This document shows positions 15,041 through 22,108 of a stretch of 36,802 nucleotides of DNA, piece after piece. The first letter of the stretch is position 1. Every line of letters begins with the position of its first letter. The translations under genes were made by a program, and so were the position numbers. Below the pieces are notes generated by a model. The model was not told the DNA's origin and did no database searches. It saw nothing but the letters and a program-made list of their open reading frames with translations. This DNA is from an uncultured bacterium (lineage in GTDB: Bacteria; Bacillota; Clostridia; Christensenellales; Borkfalkiaceae): assembly GCA_934871445.1 (NCBI GenBank), contig CAKXBD010000005.1:3308-40109 (forward strand). Reading direction: 5' to 3'.

Positions 15041-16321
15041 ATGGCAAACGGCGAATTTACTGATAAAGTAAAAATCCTTATCAAAGCCGGCGACGGCGGC
15101 GACGGAATGAATTCCTTCAAGGCCTTTAAGGGCAAACCTGCGTGCGGTCCGGACGGGGGTGACGGCGGCCGCGGCGGAAACGTGTATTTCGTGGGCGATA
15201 AGGACATGAACGATTTGTTTTCTTTTCGCTTTACCTGGAAATTTTTCGCCGGAGACGGGGAACAGGGCGGCACGAATCAGTGTGCGGGAAAGGGCGGAAA
15301 AAATGTCTATATCAAAGTCCCTTTGGGAACGCTAGTGCGCGACGCGGAGACGGACAGGCTGATCTGCGACGTATTCGAGGACGGACAGGAAATTCTTGTC
15401 GCCCGCGGCGGGAACGGCGGAAAAGGTAACGTCCGTTTCACGACCGCAAGAAGGCACGCCCCCAATTTCGCGCAGAAGGGAGAAAAAGTCAAACAACATT
15501 ACGTCGTCCTCGAAATGAAAGTGATTGCCGACGTGGGATTGGTGGGCTTCCCGAATGTGGGGAAGAGTACGCTTCTGAGCAAAATTTCCTCAGCCAAGCC
15601 TAAAATCGCCAATTATCATTTTACTACGCTTTCTCCCAATCTCGGGGTGGTGCGCTATTACGATAAATCCTTTATCGCGGCGGACATTCCCGGCTTGATA
15701 GAGGGCGCGGCCGAGGGAGCCGGATTGGGGCACGACTTCCTGCGCCATATTGAACGCACGCGCATGCTTTGCCACGTGGTGGATATTTCAGGCTGCGAGG
15801 GCAGGGACCCCATTGACGACTTTTTGAAAATCAACGGCGAACTCAAAGAATACAGCGAGAAACTCAGTGTTCTTCCACAAATCGTCGTCTGTAATAAATG
15901 CGATATTTTCGGCGCGGAGGAGAATCTCAAAGCGTTTAAGAAAAAGTTCGGGCGCAAATATAAGATCTTTCCCGTCACTGCGGTATCGGGAGAGGGAACG
16001 CGGGAGCTCGTCGAGGGGATTTTTGAAATTCTCAAAGACCTGCCCCCTGTGGAGCCTGTCCGTCCCGAGGAGGAATTTGAATACACGGCAAACGATAATT
16101 TGGATTTCGATATTTATCGGGACGAGAACGGCGCCTTCGTCGTGGTCGGCGGGCTGGTGGACATGCTGTGCCGCAACGTCGTTCTGAATAATCCCGATTC
16201 CATGCTGTATTTTCAGAAAGTATTGAGAATCCGCGGCGTCATCAAAAAACTGACGGAAATGGGCTGTAAAGAAGGCGATACCGTCTCCATCGGAGAAGTG
16301 GAATTCGATTTTATTCCGTAA
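15041..16321 (+). CDS. obg: GTPase Obg
   Basis: A 426-residue ribosome-associated GTPase, essential in most bacteria and involved in 50S maturation and the stringent response. The N-terminal glycine-rich Obg fold (about 1-158) contains GDGGDGMNSF and GPDGGDGGRGGNVYF. The G domain has G1 GFPNVGKSTLL, G2 YHFTTLSPNLG, G3 DIPGLIEGA, G4 NKCD and G5 TAVSGEG. The C-terminal OCT domain (about 345-426) is present, ending FDFIP. The start is the ATG at 15041 with GAGG six bases upstream; an in-frame TTG at 15029 overlaps that ribosome site and is rejected. Confidence 0.98.
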   Translation: MANGEFTDKVKILIKAGDGGDGMNSFKAFKGKPACGPDGGDGGRGGNVYFVGDKDMNDLFSFRFTWKFFAGDGEQGGTNQCAGKGGKNVYIKVPLGTLVRDAETDRLICDVFEDGQEILVARGGNGGKGNVRFTTARRHAPNFAQKGEKVKQHYVVLEMKVIADVGLVGFPNVGKSTLLSKISSAKPKIANYHFTTLSPNLGVVRYYDKSFIAADIPGLIEGAAEGAGLGHDFLRHIERTRMLCHVVDISGCEGRDPIDDFLKINGELKEYSEKLSVLPQIVVCNKCDIFGAEENLKAFKKKFGRKYKIFPVTAVSGEGTRELVEGIFEILKDLPPVEPVRPEEEFEYTANDNLDFDIYRDENGAFVVVGGLVDMLCRNVVLNNPDSMLYFQKVLRIRGVIKKLTEMGCKEGDTVSIGEVEFDFIP

Positions 16322-16508
16322 TTTGGATTTCGGAAGCATTTTTCCGTATTCGATGCGGGAAAGTCCGTCGCTGTTTTTTCGCGCCATAAAACCGCCGTTT
16401 TCCCGAGGTATTAAATACTTGTTGTTTTTTCAGTACTTCCACTGTTTTTCTGCGGATTAAAAATCCCCGCTTTCGCCTGCTCTTTTTATAAATTTCGGAG
16501 GACAAACC

Positions 16509-16940
16509 ATGTTGAAAATTGCAGAAAAAGAAGATGTTTCCGTCGCGGCGGAGCTTGCGGGAATGCTTTGGCCCCATCATTCGAGGGAAGATCTGGAAGG
16601 AGAACTTTTGTCTTTTATCGAAAGCGGAGGTAAGGTTTTTCTTTGGATGGAGGAAGGTGAGCCCGTGGCGTTCGCTCAATGCGGAATCCGAACGGATTAC
16701 GTGGAAGGGACGCACGGTGGAGCGATCGGTTATCTTGAAGGAATTTTTGTTTTAGAAAAATTCCGCCGCCGCGGTATCGGGGGAGTGTTGCTTTCGGCGT
16801 GCGAAGAATGGGCGAAAGAGCAGGGGTGTAAGGAATTTGCCAGCGACACGGAGTTGGATAATGCCGAAGGGCTGTCCTTTCATTCAGGCGCGGGATTTTA
16901 CGAGGCGAACCGCATCGTTTGTTTTGTCAAAAATTTGTAA
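16509..16940 (+). CDS. AAC(6')-type GNAT acetyltransferase
   Basis: A 143-residue GNAT protein that resembles aminoglycoside 6'-N-acetyltransferases of the AAC(6')-I group: LWPHHSREDLEGEL near the start, IGYLEGIFVLEKFRRRGIGGVLL as the acetyl-CoA loop, then EEWAKEQGCKEFASDTELDNAEGLSFHSGAGFYE. In AAC(6') enzymes the ASDTELxNxxxxxFHxxxGF segment lies in the same place. A housekeeping acetyltransferase with another amine substrate is possible, and activity on drugs cannot be read from sequence. GGAG at 16497-16500 supports the start. There is no mobile-element context, so it looks intrinsic. It is probably co-transcribed with the next gene, 30 bases away. Confidence 0.85.
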   Translation: MLKIAEKEDVSVAAELAGMLWPHHSREDLEGELLSFIESGGKVFLWMEEGEPVAFAQCGIRTDYVEGTHGGAIGYLEGIFVLEKFRRRGIGGVLLSACEEWAKEQGCKEFASDTELDNAEGLSFHSGAGFYEANRIVCFVKNL

Positions 16941-16970
16941 GGCGGTTTATTCACAAAGGTAAAGGATTTC

Positions 16971-18494
16971 ATGGAAAAGGGACTGAGAGCGTTTTTTTAC
17001 GATTATAAATATTATCTTCTGCCCGAAAATTGTGCCGACACGGAGGACGTGAAACGGTTGAAGGGGACGGAGGTCGTGCGGCTGAAAGAGGAAAACTGCA
17101 TGGCGCCCGATTTTATTCGGGAGAGCATGTCCGAAGAATTTTTGGAAATACTCGAACCCTCCCGCATCTTTCCCGTGTCCGTCAATCTGTATACCCGTGA
17201 AGAGTACGACGAATTGCTGAAAAAACAGGTGGAAAAGCGCTGTGCAGGTTGTCGGCGCTTTGGTGGAAATTCGGAGGATTTGACGGGGCATCACAGGGAG
17301 ATCTCTTTGGCTGGCGTATGTTATTCTCGCGAGGACGAAACGGATATTCCTTCTTTTTCCCGCTTTGCGGAATGGCTTTGGGAGATCCTCGCCGAAGAGA
17401 CGAACGAGCTTGCCTCGTTGATCGATAAGGGCGAACAGAAGAAATTCTCCGAGAAAATCAATTCCCGCTTAAAAAATTTCTTTTTGCCTTTGGAAATCTA
17501 CGGCGGTGTCGCGGGAAATAAATATTGTATCTGTCTGGGGGCAAACAGCTATTCCTATCAGGGGTTGCGGACGGTATTGAAAATGCTTGCGGATACGGCG
17601 AATCGGGAAGATTCTCCCCTGTCGGCGGCAGGCTGGACGGTATTTCCCTATTTTCCGAAAGGAATTTATAAGCCCTCTCTGAGGCCCGATTATTTCAAAA
17701 GGCCGCCGCGTATTTTCTTTTCCGAAGAAGCGGAAACGGGAGCGGCGGAGATTGTTTTTTATGAGAAGGACGCGGAGTCTTGGAGTCCGAAAAAGACCGC
17801 GCTTCGAAAAAAGGCACTCTATGGTTATCTTTGCCATTATGTCGGGGAGAACGTCCTCTTGGCGGGAAGCGCGTCGATTGCCGTCACGGAAAAATTCCCT
17901 GCCGACAAGCGGGAAATGACTGCGGAGGAGCTGGCAGAACGGATAGAGAGACGGGCGGAAGATATTTACGAAGGGGAAATTCCTTTTCCCGCGCCGCTGT
18001 ATCTCAGGGCAGACGAGTCGAAAATAGAGACGCTGCCCTTTAAGGAGGAGGTACAGACATGGGCGACGATTTGTCCCGAAATGAGTCCGGAACTCCTTCC
18101 CGAGATTCCCGAGCCGCATAATACGTTGTTTGAAGGATTGGGGATCATCTATTCTTATATCTATTTTCCCGTTTCTTGGACGGACGATTACGGCTCCGGA
18201 AAGAAGGAAGTGCTGGATTGGTATATATCCCATGCCGAGGAATATCCGGAACCGATTACGTTGCCGGAAAATCGGATTGTTTTTGCGAAACAGGCGGGGA
18301 TCGTCTTTACTCATTCAGGAATTTGTGAAGATTGTATGGTGTTTGACGAAAAGGAATTTTTTCGCGTTTTGCGGAATCTGGCGCCCGTGCTGGAAGGTCT
18401 CAATGCGAAGATTGTGACGGTAAAGCGTGACGGCGTTATAATATACGATCCGGGATATATCATTCGCCCTGCCGATGCGGGAATACCCGCTTGA
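16971..18494 (+). CDS. Orphan 507-residue protein, function unknown
   Basis: A large soluble protein I do not recognise. It has no signal peptide, membrane helix or P-loop. Visible features are an aromatic N-terminus (LRAFFYDYKYYLLPEN), a CAGCRRFGG element with a nearby HH (about 90-107) that might bind metal, two acidic aromatic blocks, and a C-terminal region with a CEDC pair (about 449-452) and VKRDGVIIYDPGYIIRP. An AAAGG ribosome site and its place between an AAC(6')-like gene and yhbY argue that it is real. Base composition matches the neighbours. The Cys pairs are the only hint of chemistry, and I infer no function. Confidence 0.8.
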   Translation: MEKGLRAFFYDYKYYLLPENCADTEDVKRLKGTEVVRLKEENCMAPDFIRESMSEEFLEILEPSRIFPVSVNLYTREEYDELLKKQVEKRCAGCRRFGGNSEDLTGHHREISLAGVCYSREDETDIPSFSRFAEWLWEILAEETNELASLIDKGEQKKFSEKINSRLKNFFLPLEIYGGVAGNKYCICLGANSYSYQGLRTVLKMLADTANREDSPLSAAGWTVFPYFPKGIYKPSLRPDYFKRPPRIFFSEEAETGAAEIVFYEKDAESWSPKKTALRKKALYGYLCHYVGENVLLAGSASIAVTEKFPADKREMTAEELAERIERRAEDIYEGEIPFPAPLYLRADESKIETLPFKEEVQTWATICPEMSPELLPEIPEPHNTLFEGLGIIYSYIYFPVSWTDDYGSGKKEVLDWYISHAEEYPEPITLPENRIVFAKQAGIVFTHSGICEDCMVFDEKEFFRVLRNLAPVLEGLNAKIVTVKRDGVIIYDPGYIIRPADAGIPA

Positions 18495-18523
18495 ATAAAG
18501 AAAAGGAAAAGAGGTAAATTTTT

Positions 18524-18835
18524 ATGATTATTACAGCCGATACTATTACGAGCAAACAGCGGAGCAAACTCCGTTCTCTCGCGTCAAATTTGCAGCCCGT
18601 GACGCAAATCGGGAAAGGCGGGGTGACGGATAATTTGTTAAAGACTCTGTCGGACGCTCTGGAAGCGCATGAACTCATCAAGGTGACGATTCTCTCCACG
18701 GCGGACGACGACGCACGCAACCTTGCGGAAAATGTCGCGGAGCTCTTGGAGGCGATTCCCGTGGCGGTCATCGGTCGGAAAGCGATTTTTTATCGCCGTT
18801 CTTCGCGCGAAAATTTTGCGCATCTCGAATTATGA
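18524..18835 (+). CDS. yhbY: YhbY-family ribosome assembly RNA-binding protein
   Basis: A 103-residue single CRM-domain protein. It begins with the helix TSKQRSKLRSLASNLQPVTQIGKGGVTDNLL, which includes the GxGG RNA-binding loop, and ends IPVAVIGRKAIFYRRS, as in YhbY. These proteins bind pre-50S ribosomal particles. In Firmicutes yhbY often sits near obg, as it does here (obg ends 2.2 kb upstream). GAGGT is eight bases before the start. Confidence 0.95.
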   Translation: MIITADTITSKQRSKLRSLASNLQPVTQIGKGGVTDNLLKTLSDALEAHELIKVTILSTADDDARNLAENVAELLEAIPVAVIGRKAIFYRRSSRENFAHLEL

Positions 18836-18946
18836 AACGAGTTTTGTTCTCTTTGCGTTTGAAAAAGGGAAAATTGCTTTATAAATAAATAACGTCGTAT
18901 CGTCGAAGCGGTGCGGCGGAAAGTAAGAAAACATCGGGTGAGTATC

Positions 18947-19627
18947 ATGGATAACAGCGAAAACGAAAAGAAATGTAATTGTGAATGTAATTGCGAAGGA
19001 AAAGCGGAAGAAAACGTGTCGGCCGCTCCCGCCGAAGAAAAGGCGGAAGAAAATTGCAAAAACGAGTCTGAAAAGAAACAGGAGTGCGGCGACGCACCCG
19101 CGGAGCAGTGCGAAAAGGAAGACGAAGAAAAGGAGTGTAAGGGCGGTCACGAGAAGGGACATTGCCGAAAGGAACTCCAAAAAGCCAAAGAGGAGATCGA
19201 AAAACTCAAAGCGGAGGCGGAAGACTTGAAACGTAAATGGTATTCCGTATCGGCGGAGTATGAAAATTATCGTCGCCGTACCCGCGAGGAATCTGCAAGG
19301 AAATATACGGAGGGACGAAATGATGTAGTCTCTTCCCTGTTTGCGATCGGAGATAATTTGGAACGCGCGCTTTCCGCCTGTCAGGACGAAAAGACAAAAG
19401 AGGGCATCGAAATGGTGCTGAAAAGCTATAAAAAGGTCTTGGAAAGCGAAAATGTAGAGGAGCTCGATCCCGCGGGGCAACCCTTTGACGCCGCCGTCGC
19501 GGAAGCGATTATGGCCGTTCCTCCCGAAGAGGGCGAAGAGAGCGGTATCGTTAAACAGGTTTACGTCAAGGGCTATAAGCGGGGAGATAAAGTTTTGCGC
19601 TATGCCCAAGTCGTCGTGACGCAATAA
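18947..19627 (+). CDS. grpE: Nucleotide exchange factor GrpE with cysteine-rich N-terminal tail
   Basis: 226 residues from the ATG at 18947; the in-frame GTG at 18911 is rejected as an unconserved extension. GrpE releases ADP from DnaK. The long helix (about 73-125, with YSVSAEYENYRRRTREE) and the beta domain (QPFDAAVAEAIMAVPPEEGEESGIV, KGYKRGDKVLRYAQVVV) are canonical. The N-terminal ~73 residues are not: they carry nine cysteines (10, 12, 14, 16, 37, 47, 55, 64, 73), including a CNCECNC run, and His68/His72, in a Glu/Lys-rich background. hrcA, dnaK and dnaJ are absent nearby and no CIRCE element is visible, so this copy is outside the usual heat-shock operon. The ribosome site (GGGTGAG) is weak. 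Confidence 0.95.
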   Translation: MDNSENEKKCNCECNCEGKAEENVSAAPAEEKAEENCKNESEKKQECGDAPAEQCEKEDEEKECKGGHEKGHCRKELQKAKEEIEKLKAEAEDLKRKWYSVSAEYENYRRRTREESARKYTEGRNDVVSSLFAIGDNLERALSACQDEKTKEGIEMVLKSYKKVLESENVEELDPAGQPFDAAVAEAIMAVPPEEGEESGIVKQVYVKGYKRGDKVLRYAQVVVTQ

Positions 19628-19665
19628 CGCCGCAAGGAAGCCTTTTGAAGCTTTTATAGACAGAC

Positions 19666-19700
19666 AAAAACCCTATCCTGAAAGGACAGGGTTTTTGTTT
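19666..19700 (+). terminator. Intrinsic terminator after grpE
   Basis: AAAAACCCT-A-TCC (19666-19678) pairs with GGA-C-AGGGTTTTT (19684-19696), with one mismatch, followed by GTTTTT. The symmetric A/T flanks make it usable from both directions, so it may also end the minus-strand XRE gene. Confidence 0.85.
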
Positions 19701-19746
19701 TTCGAAGATGTGATTGCATGCGAAAATTCCGGCGTGTTTCGCGCTT

Positions 19747-19953
19747 TCAGCCTTCGTCAATTCCGAAAAATTCGTTTGGCGTGATGCCGAAATGCGTATA
19801 AAACGCCAGAATATTGTCGTAGGATGGCTTTTTCTTCCCGTTCAGCCATTGTCCTACCGTGGTTTGATTGACACTGAGAATCCGCGCTAATTTTTCTTGA
19901 CTCAAATCCCGCTCGATCATCAGTTGTTTGATAATTTCACTGTATGTCATCAT
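19747..19953 (-). CDS. Small XRE-family helix-turn-helix regulator
   Basis: 68 residues consisting of little more than one Cro/C1-type domain: IKQLMIERDLSQEKLARIL, with the recognition helix NQTTVGQWLNGKKKPSYDNI, then LAFYTHFGITPNEFFGID. Single-domain XRE proteins usually act as dimeric repressors of adjacent promoters. The start (ATG 19953, or ATG 19950) has no clear ribosome site. It is transcribed divergently from a strong promoter (-10 at 20065-20070) that carries a perfect dyad, the obvious candidate operator. No toxin or phage gene is adjacent. Confidence 0.88.
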   Translation of the reverse strand: MMTYSEIIKQLMIERDLSQEKLARILSVNQTTVGQWLNGKKKPSYDNILAFYTHFGITPNEFFGIDEG

Positions 19954-19994
19954 TCGTAAACGGATAAAAACTTTTTTCTGCTCAAAAGCACAAG

Positions 19995-20024
19995 TTTATA
20001 CTTACCCATTTACCATTTTACCAA
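19995..20024 (-). promoter_or_regulatory. Candidate promoter of the XRE regulator
   Basis: On the minus strand TTGGTA (20024-20019) and TATAAA (20000-19995), spacer 18. The space between the boxes is filled by the TTACC direct repeats described separately. Confidence 0.45.
20002..20024. repeat. Three TTACC direct repeats at exact 8-base period
   Basis: TTACC occurs at 20002, 20010 and 20018 (TTACCCAT, TTACCATT, TTACCAAA). The set lies between the -10 and -35 boxes of the XRE promoter and 11 bases from the dyad on the divergent promoter. It could be an operator array. It could also be chance in AT-rich DNA. Confidence 0.5.
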
Positions 20025-20034
20025 ATTTTGGCTT

Positions 20035-20070
20035 TTTTGACTTGACATAAGTCAAAAGACCTGATATAAT
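20035..20070 (+). promoter_or_regulatory. Strong promoter with a perfect dyad operator over the -35 box
   Basis: TTGACA (20042-20047) and TATAAT (20065-20070), both perfect, spacer 17. A perfect 9-bp dyad, TTTTGACTT (20035-20043), five bases, AAGTCAAAA (20049-20057), is centred on the -35 box. A dimeric repressor bound there would block polymerase; the adjacent XRE protein is the natural candidate. The predicted transcription start is about 20077. Confidence 0.85.
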
Positions 20071-20076
20071 ACAGTT

Positions 20077-20201
20077 AGAAACATTCTTTCGGGGATAAGA
20101 GAAGGGGCCCCCGAAACAATTTGAGCGGCACACACAAAAAAAATCATTGGTTTAAGGAACGATACACGGGAAAGCAATTTCTCGTGCGTCGTTCTTTTTT
20201 T
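20077..20201 (+). ncRNA. Candidate stand-alone small RNA of about 125 nt
   Basis: It runs from the strong promoter above to an intrinsic terminator and has no convincing ORF inside. The 5' hairpin pairs TTTCGGGG (20087-20094) with CCCCGAAA (20109-20116) and exposes a purine-rich loop with AGAAGGGGC; GGGGCCCC spans the loop and the 3' arm. An A-rich single-stranded stretch follows. The terminator pairs GAACGA (20157-20162) with TCGTTC (20189-20194), then CACG with CGTG and GAAA with TTTC around a GCAA tetraloop, and ends in seven T (20195-20201). The next gene downstream is on the opposite strand, so this is not the leader of a visible gene. I match no Rfam family by eye: 6S, SRP, T-box and the common riboswitch cores are absent. 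Confidence 0.55.
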
Positions 20202-20213
20202 GGAAAAATAGGA

Positions 20214-20240
20214 GGAACCGAATGTTTTACATTCGGTTCC
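20214..20240 (-). terminator. Hairpin terminator after the ABC exporter operon
   Basis: A perfect 11-bp stem, GGAACCGAATG and CATTCGGTTCC, with a five-base loop, 35 bases beyond the exporter stop codon. On the minus strand it is followed by TCCTATTTTTCC, a loose T-tract. Confidence 0.55.
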
Positions 20241-20275
20241 TTCATAGAAATAAGTTTTATAAAATTTAAGGGCTG

Positions 20276-22108
20276 TCAGGAGAATTGCGAATTATAGAGA
20301 GTGGAATAAAATCCGTTTTGCCGAAGGAGACCTTCGTGGTTTCCCTGTTCTATTACATTTCCGTTCTTTACGACGAGGATAACGTCGGCGTTTTGAATCG
20401 TAGATAAGCGGTGTGCGATGACAAAACAGGTTCTGCCCTTCATCAGTTCGGACATGGCGTCCTGAATTTGAATTTCCGTGCGGGAATCGACATTGGAGGT
20501 CGCCTCGTCGAGAATGAGCATTTTGCTTTTAGGGAGCATCGCGCGCGCGATGGTAATGAGCTGTTTCTGTCCTTTGGAGATATTGACGCCGTCATCGGAG
20601 AGCAAAGTATCGTAACCGTCGGGAAGCTGTTCGATAAAGGAATGAATTTTTGCGGCCTTTGCGGCGGCGACGACGTCTTCAAAGGTGGCGTCGTCTCTGC
20701 CGTAAGTGATGTTTTCGAGGATCGTTCCGTAAAACAGCCAAGTATCTTGGAGAACCATGGTATAATTGTTTCGGAGACTGTCCCGCGCAATATCTCGGAT
20801 TTCGTTTTTATCCACGAAAATTTCGCCCGAATTTACGTCGTAAAAGCGCATTAAAAGGTTGATAATGGTCGTCTTGCCCGCGCCTGTCGGTCCGACGATG
20901 GCGACCGTCTGTTCGGGCTTTGCATGAAGAGAGAGGGCGTGCAGGACGATTTTTTCGGGCAAGTATCCAAATTCGATGTCTTTCAGTTCCACATCTCCCG
21001 CGGCGTCGGAAATTATTACGGCGTTTTCTTTGTCGGCGGGCTCGGGCTTTTCGTCGATGATGCGGAAAATTCGCTCGGCGGCGGTAAAGGCGGACTGAAA
21101 TTCACTGACGATATTGGCAAACTCATTGATAGGGCCCGAAAATTTTCGCGAATACATGACGAACTGCGTAACTCCGCCCAACGTGATGAACCATATTGTT
21201 TCCGGGGACGCCGTACCGTTTTGGGAAAGCAGGTAGAGGACTCCGCCGAAAATCATAATGAGGGAGAGGGAAAGGTTGTTGATAAAGTTGACGGAAGGGC
21301 CTATCATGGCTCCGTAATATTCCGCGTCGTAGTAGGAATCCACGGCGGCGCTGTTTCGCTCGTCGAATTTTGCGGTGACGTTTTCCGCTTGGTCGTAGGC
21401 GTTGATCGTCTTTGCTCCCGACAACATTTCTTCGGCAAAGCCGTTCATTTCTCCCAGCTTTCTCGACCGTTTCCGAAAGAGCGGCTGGATTTTTTTCGCC
21501 TTGATTTTCGTGAAAATAACGGAAACGGGCACGGTGACTGCAAAGATGAGAATAAGGGGCTTTGAAATGACGAACATAAAATACAGCGAACCGAGGACGG
21601 AATAGATGCTGGTGAGTACCTGAACGAGGTCGGTGGACAGCGTGGCATTGACCGTATCGATGTCGTAGGAAATACGGCTGATAATATCCCCTGTGGTATG
21701 CGTATCGAAATAGGAGACGGGCAGGACGGTGAGATTTTCAAAGAGCTGTTTTCTCATTCGATAGGTGATTTTCTGACTGAGATGAACCATGACCACGGTG
21801 AGAAGATAGGCGAGGACGGCCGAAATGACGTAGCAGAGCAGCATGCGCCAAAAATTGAACATCACGACGTTCATCTGAACGCCGTTATTATCCGAGATGG
21901 CGTCGATTGCTTCGCCGAGATAGCGAGGACCGAGCAGAGCGAGATAGTTGGACAGGAGAGAAAAGGCGATTCCCGTCAAGGTTAAGGGCCAGAATTTGAA
22001 CATATATCCGAGAAGGCGGAGAAATACACGGCCGTTTTTCGGTTTTTGGGAACGAAAGGCTTTTTTCAATGAAGTTTTTCCTTTGTGCGAACGAATGACT
22101 TTATTCAA
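20276..22108 (-). CDS. Heterodimeric ABC exporter subunit, catalytic-site Walker B
   Basis: A 610-residue fused membrane/ATPase half-transporter. After a basic N-terminal tail, six membrane segments span about 35-330. The ATPase has Walker A GPTGAGKTT (406-414), Q-loop VLQDTWLF, signature ISKGQ (510-514) in place of LSGGQ, canonical Walker B LILDEATS with Glu535, and the H-loop His566. The degenerate signature complements the degenerate Walker B of the partner, the layout of TM287/288- and BmrCD-type multidrug exporters. It starts with TTG at 22108, eight bases inside the partner gene, with GGAGG seven bases upstream. Substrates are likely drugs or other amphipathic compounds, but this is not shown. 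Confidence 0.95.
   Translation of the reverse strand: MNKVIRSHKGKTSLKKAFRSQKPKNGRVFLRLLGYMFKFWPLTLTGIAFSLLSNYLALLGPRYLGEAIDAISDNNGVQMNVVMFNFWRMLLCYVISAVLAYLLTVVMVHLSQKITYRMRKQLFENLTVLPVSYFDTHTTGDIISRISYDIDTVNATLSTDLVQVLTSIYSVLGSLYFMFVISKPLILIFAVTVPVSVIFTKIKAKKIQPLFRKRSRKLGEMNGFAEEMLSGAKTINAYDQAENVTAKFDERNSAAVDSYYDAEYYGAMIGPSVNFINNLSLSLIMIFGGVLYLLSQNGTASPETIWFITLGGVTQFVMYSRKFSGPINEFANIVSEFQSAFTAAERIFRIIDEKPEPADKENAVIISDAAGDVELKDIEFGYLPEKIVLHALSLHAKPEQTVAIVGPTGAGKTTIINLLMRFYDVNSGEIFVDKNEIRDIARDSLRNNYTMVLQDTWLFYGTILENITYGRDDATFEDVVAAAKAAKIHSFIEQLPDGYDTLLSDDGVNISKGQKQLITIARAMLPKSKMLILDEATSNVDSRTEIQIQDAMSELMKGRTCFVIAHRLSTIQNADVILVVKNGNVIEQGNHEGLLRQNGFYSTLYNSQFS

Noticed and set aside
19666..19700. 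Possible CIRCE or other heat-shock element near grpE
   Set aside because: The inverted repeat is a terminator with T-tract, and no TTAGCACTC/GAGTGCTAA pair occurs near the gene.
19747..19953. Antitoxin of a toxin-antitoxin pair or prophage repressor
   Set aside because: No toxin-like ORF or phage gene is adjacent on either strand; the partner opposite the promoter is an RNA candidate.
20211..20269. 15-codon ORF from ATG 20222 behind GGAGG
   Set aside because: Start and ribosome site lie inside a perfect 11-bp hairpin that serves as the exporter terminator, and the strong promoter upstream ends at a terminator before it.
20121..20299. Open frame from TTG 20121 to TAG, about 58 codons, across the small-RNA candidate
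   Set aside because: It runs straight through two strong hairpins and a seven-T terminator, lacks a well-spaced ribosome site and starts with TTG, so non-coding is the better reading.
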